A DNA stretch of 64,000 nt from an uncultured Acidimicrobiaceae bacterium (GTDB lineage Bacteria; Actinomycetota; Acidimicrobiia; Acidimicrobiales; SZUA-35), in contig CAMYLA010000022.1 of NCBI GenBank assembly GCA_947259095.1, positions 62,001-126,000 of the forward strand. The letters run 5' to 3'. Below are positions 63,966 through 64,000 of this stretch, piece by piece. A program made the position numbers and the translations under genes. Under the pieces are notes generated by a model that did no database searches, was not told where the DNA came from, and saw only the letters and a list, made by a program, of their open reading frames with translations. Position 1 is the stretch's first letter, and each line of letters opens with the position of its first letter.

Positions 63966-64000
63966 CAACCATGGAACGTCCGCTGACGGACCGTGCCTAC
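63962..64000 (+). CDS. Start of a protein gene, truncated at window end
   Basis: From ATG 63962 the frame reads MTTMERPLTDRAY and stays open to the window edge. It overlaps the preceding short frame by ATGA. Only 13 codons are visible, so no function can be given; ATG 63971 is an alternative start. It is the likely target of the promoter-like sequence at 63839. Confidence 0.35.
   Translation, partial: MTTMERPLTDRAY

Overview
The window is high-GC chromosomal DNA from an actinobacterium, most likely the class Acidimicrobiia. That call is inference. It rests on codon use, a mycothiol-reductase-family protein, two LLM-class (F420-type) oxidoreductases, an SCO6745-family protein, a DUF2510 protein, a DUF3179 lipoprotein, and large Ser/Thr-kinase and lipoprotein genes with Thr-rich linkers. 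I saw no rRNA, complete tRNA, CRISPR, prophage or insertion sequence. About 60 genes are packed on both strands.

Layout. (1) 1-14 kb is a signalling and envelope region: a membrane-anchored pseudokinase, an FHA-HTH regulator, a lipoprotein, a canonical Ser/Thr kinase paralogous to the pseudokinase, and an FHA-FHA-membrane-trypsin protein. A selenoprotein of the Rv2466c (mycothiol-dependent reductase) family lies among them at 7.1 kb. (2) 14-33 kb is housekeeping plus acyl-CoA metabolism: dephospho-CoA kinase, a PPOX protein, a thioesterase, a cold-shock protein with a clear terminator, an acyl-CoA ligase, malonyl-CoA decarboxylase, two crotonases, PanE, an acyl-CoA dehydrogenase, MaoC and MutY. 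(3) 33.6-35.6 kb holds a second selenoprotein (UGSC family), in an operon with a larger protein that carries a CPTC thioredoxin-like motif. (4) 35.8-41.4 kb holds an MBL hydrolase, a flavin reductase, an M50 protease, an acyl-CoA dehydrogenase and a DUF3179 lipoprotein. (5) 41.4-47.3 kb is a complete five-gene Opp/Dpp-type peptide ABC transporter. (6) 47.4-64 kb holds a fused double CaiB/BaiF CoA-transferase, a gamma carbonic anhydrase, a divergent SufB-like scaffold, a VWA lipoprotein, DeoD, a pterin dehydratase, a sufC-sufS-sufU cluster, an MBL hydrolase, a nitroreductase and a PaaA-like di-iron protein.

The main discovery is two in-frame UGA codons placed exactly at catalytic cysteine positions: UPWC in the Rv2466c-family protein and UGSC in the UGSC-family protein. 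Each is followed 19-22 nt later by an 8-bp hairpin with a 3-nt GU-containing loop, the shape expected of a bacterial SECIS element. The organism therefore probably makes selenocysteine, although selA, selB, selC and selD are not in the window. A second theme is degenerate versions of familiar enzymes: a pseudokinase beside an intact kinase, and SufB-like and SufC proteins that have lost residues normally considered essential. A third is small tandem duplications, in frame within several genes and also between genes.
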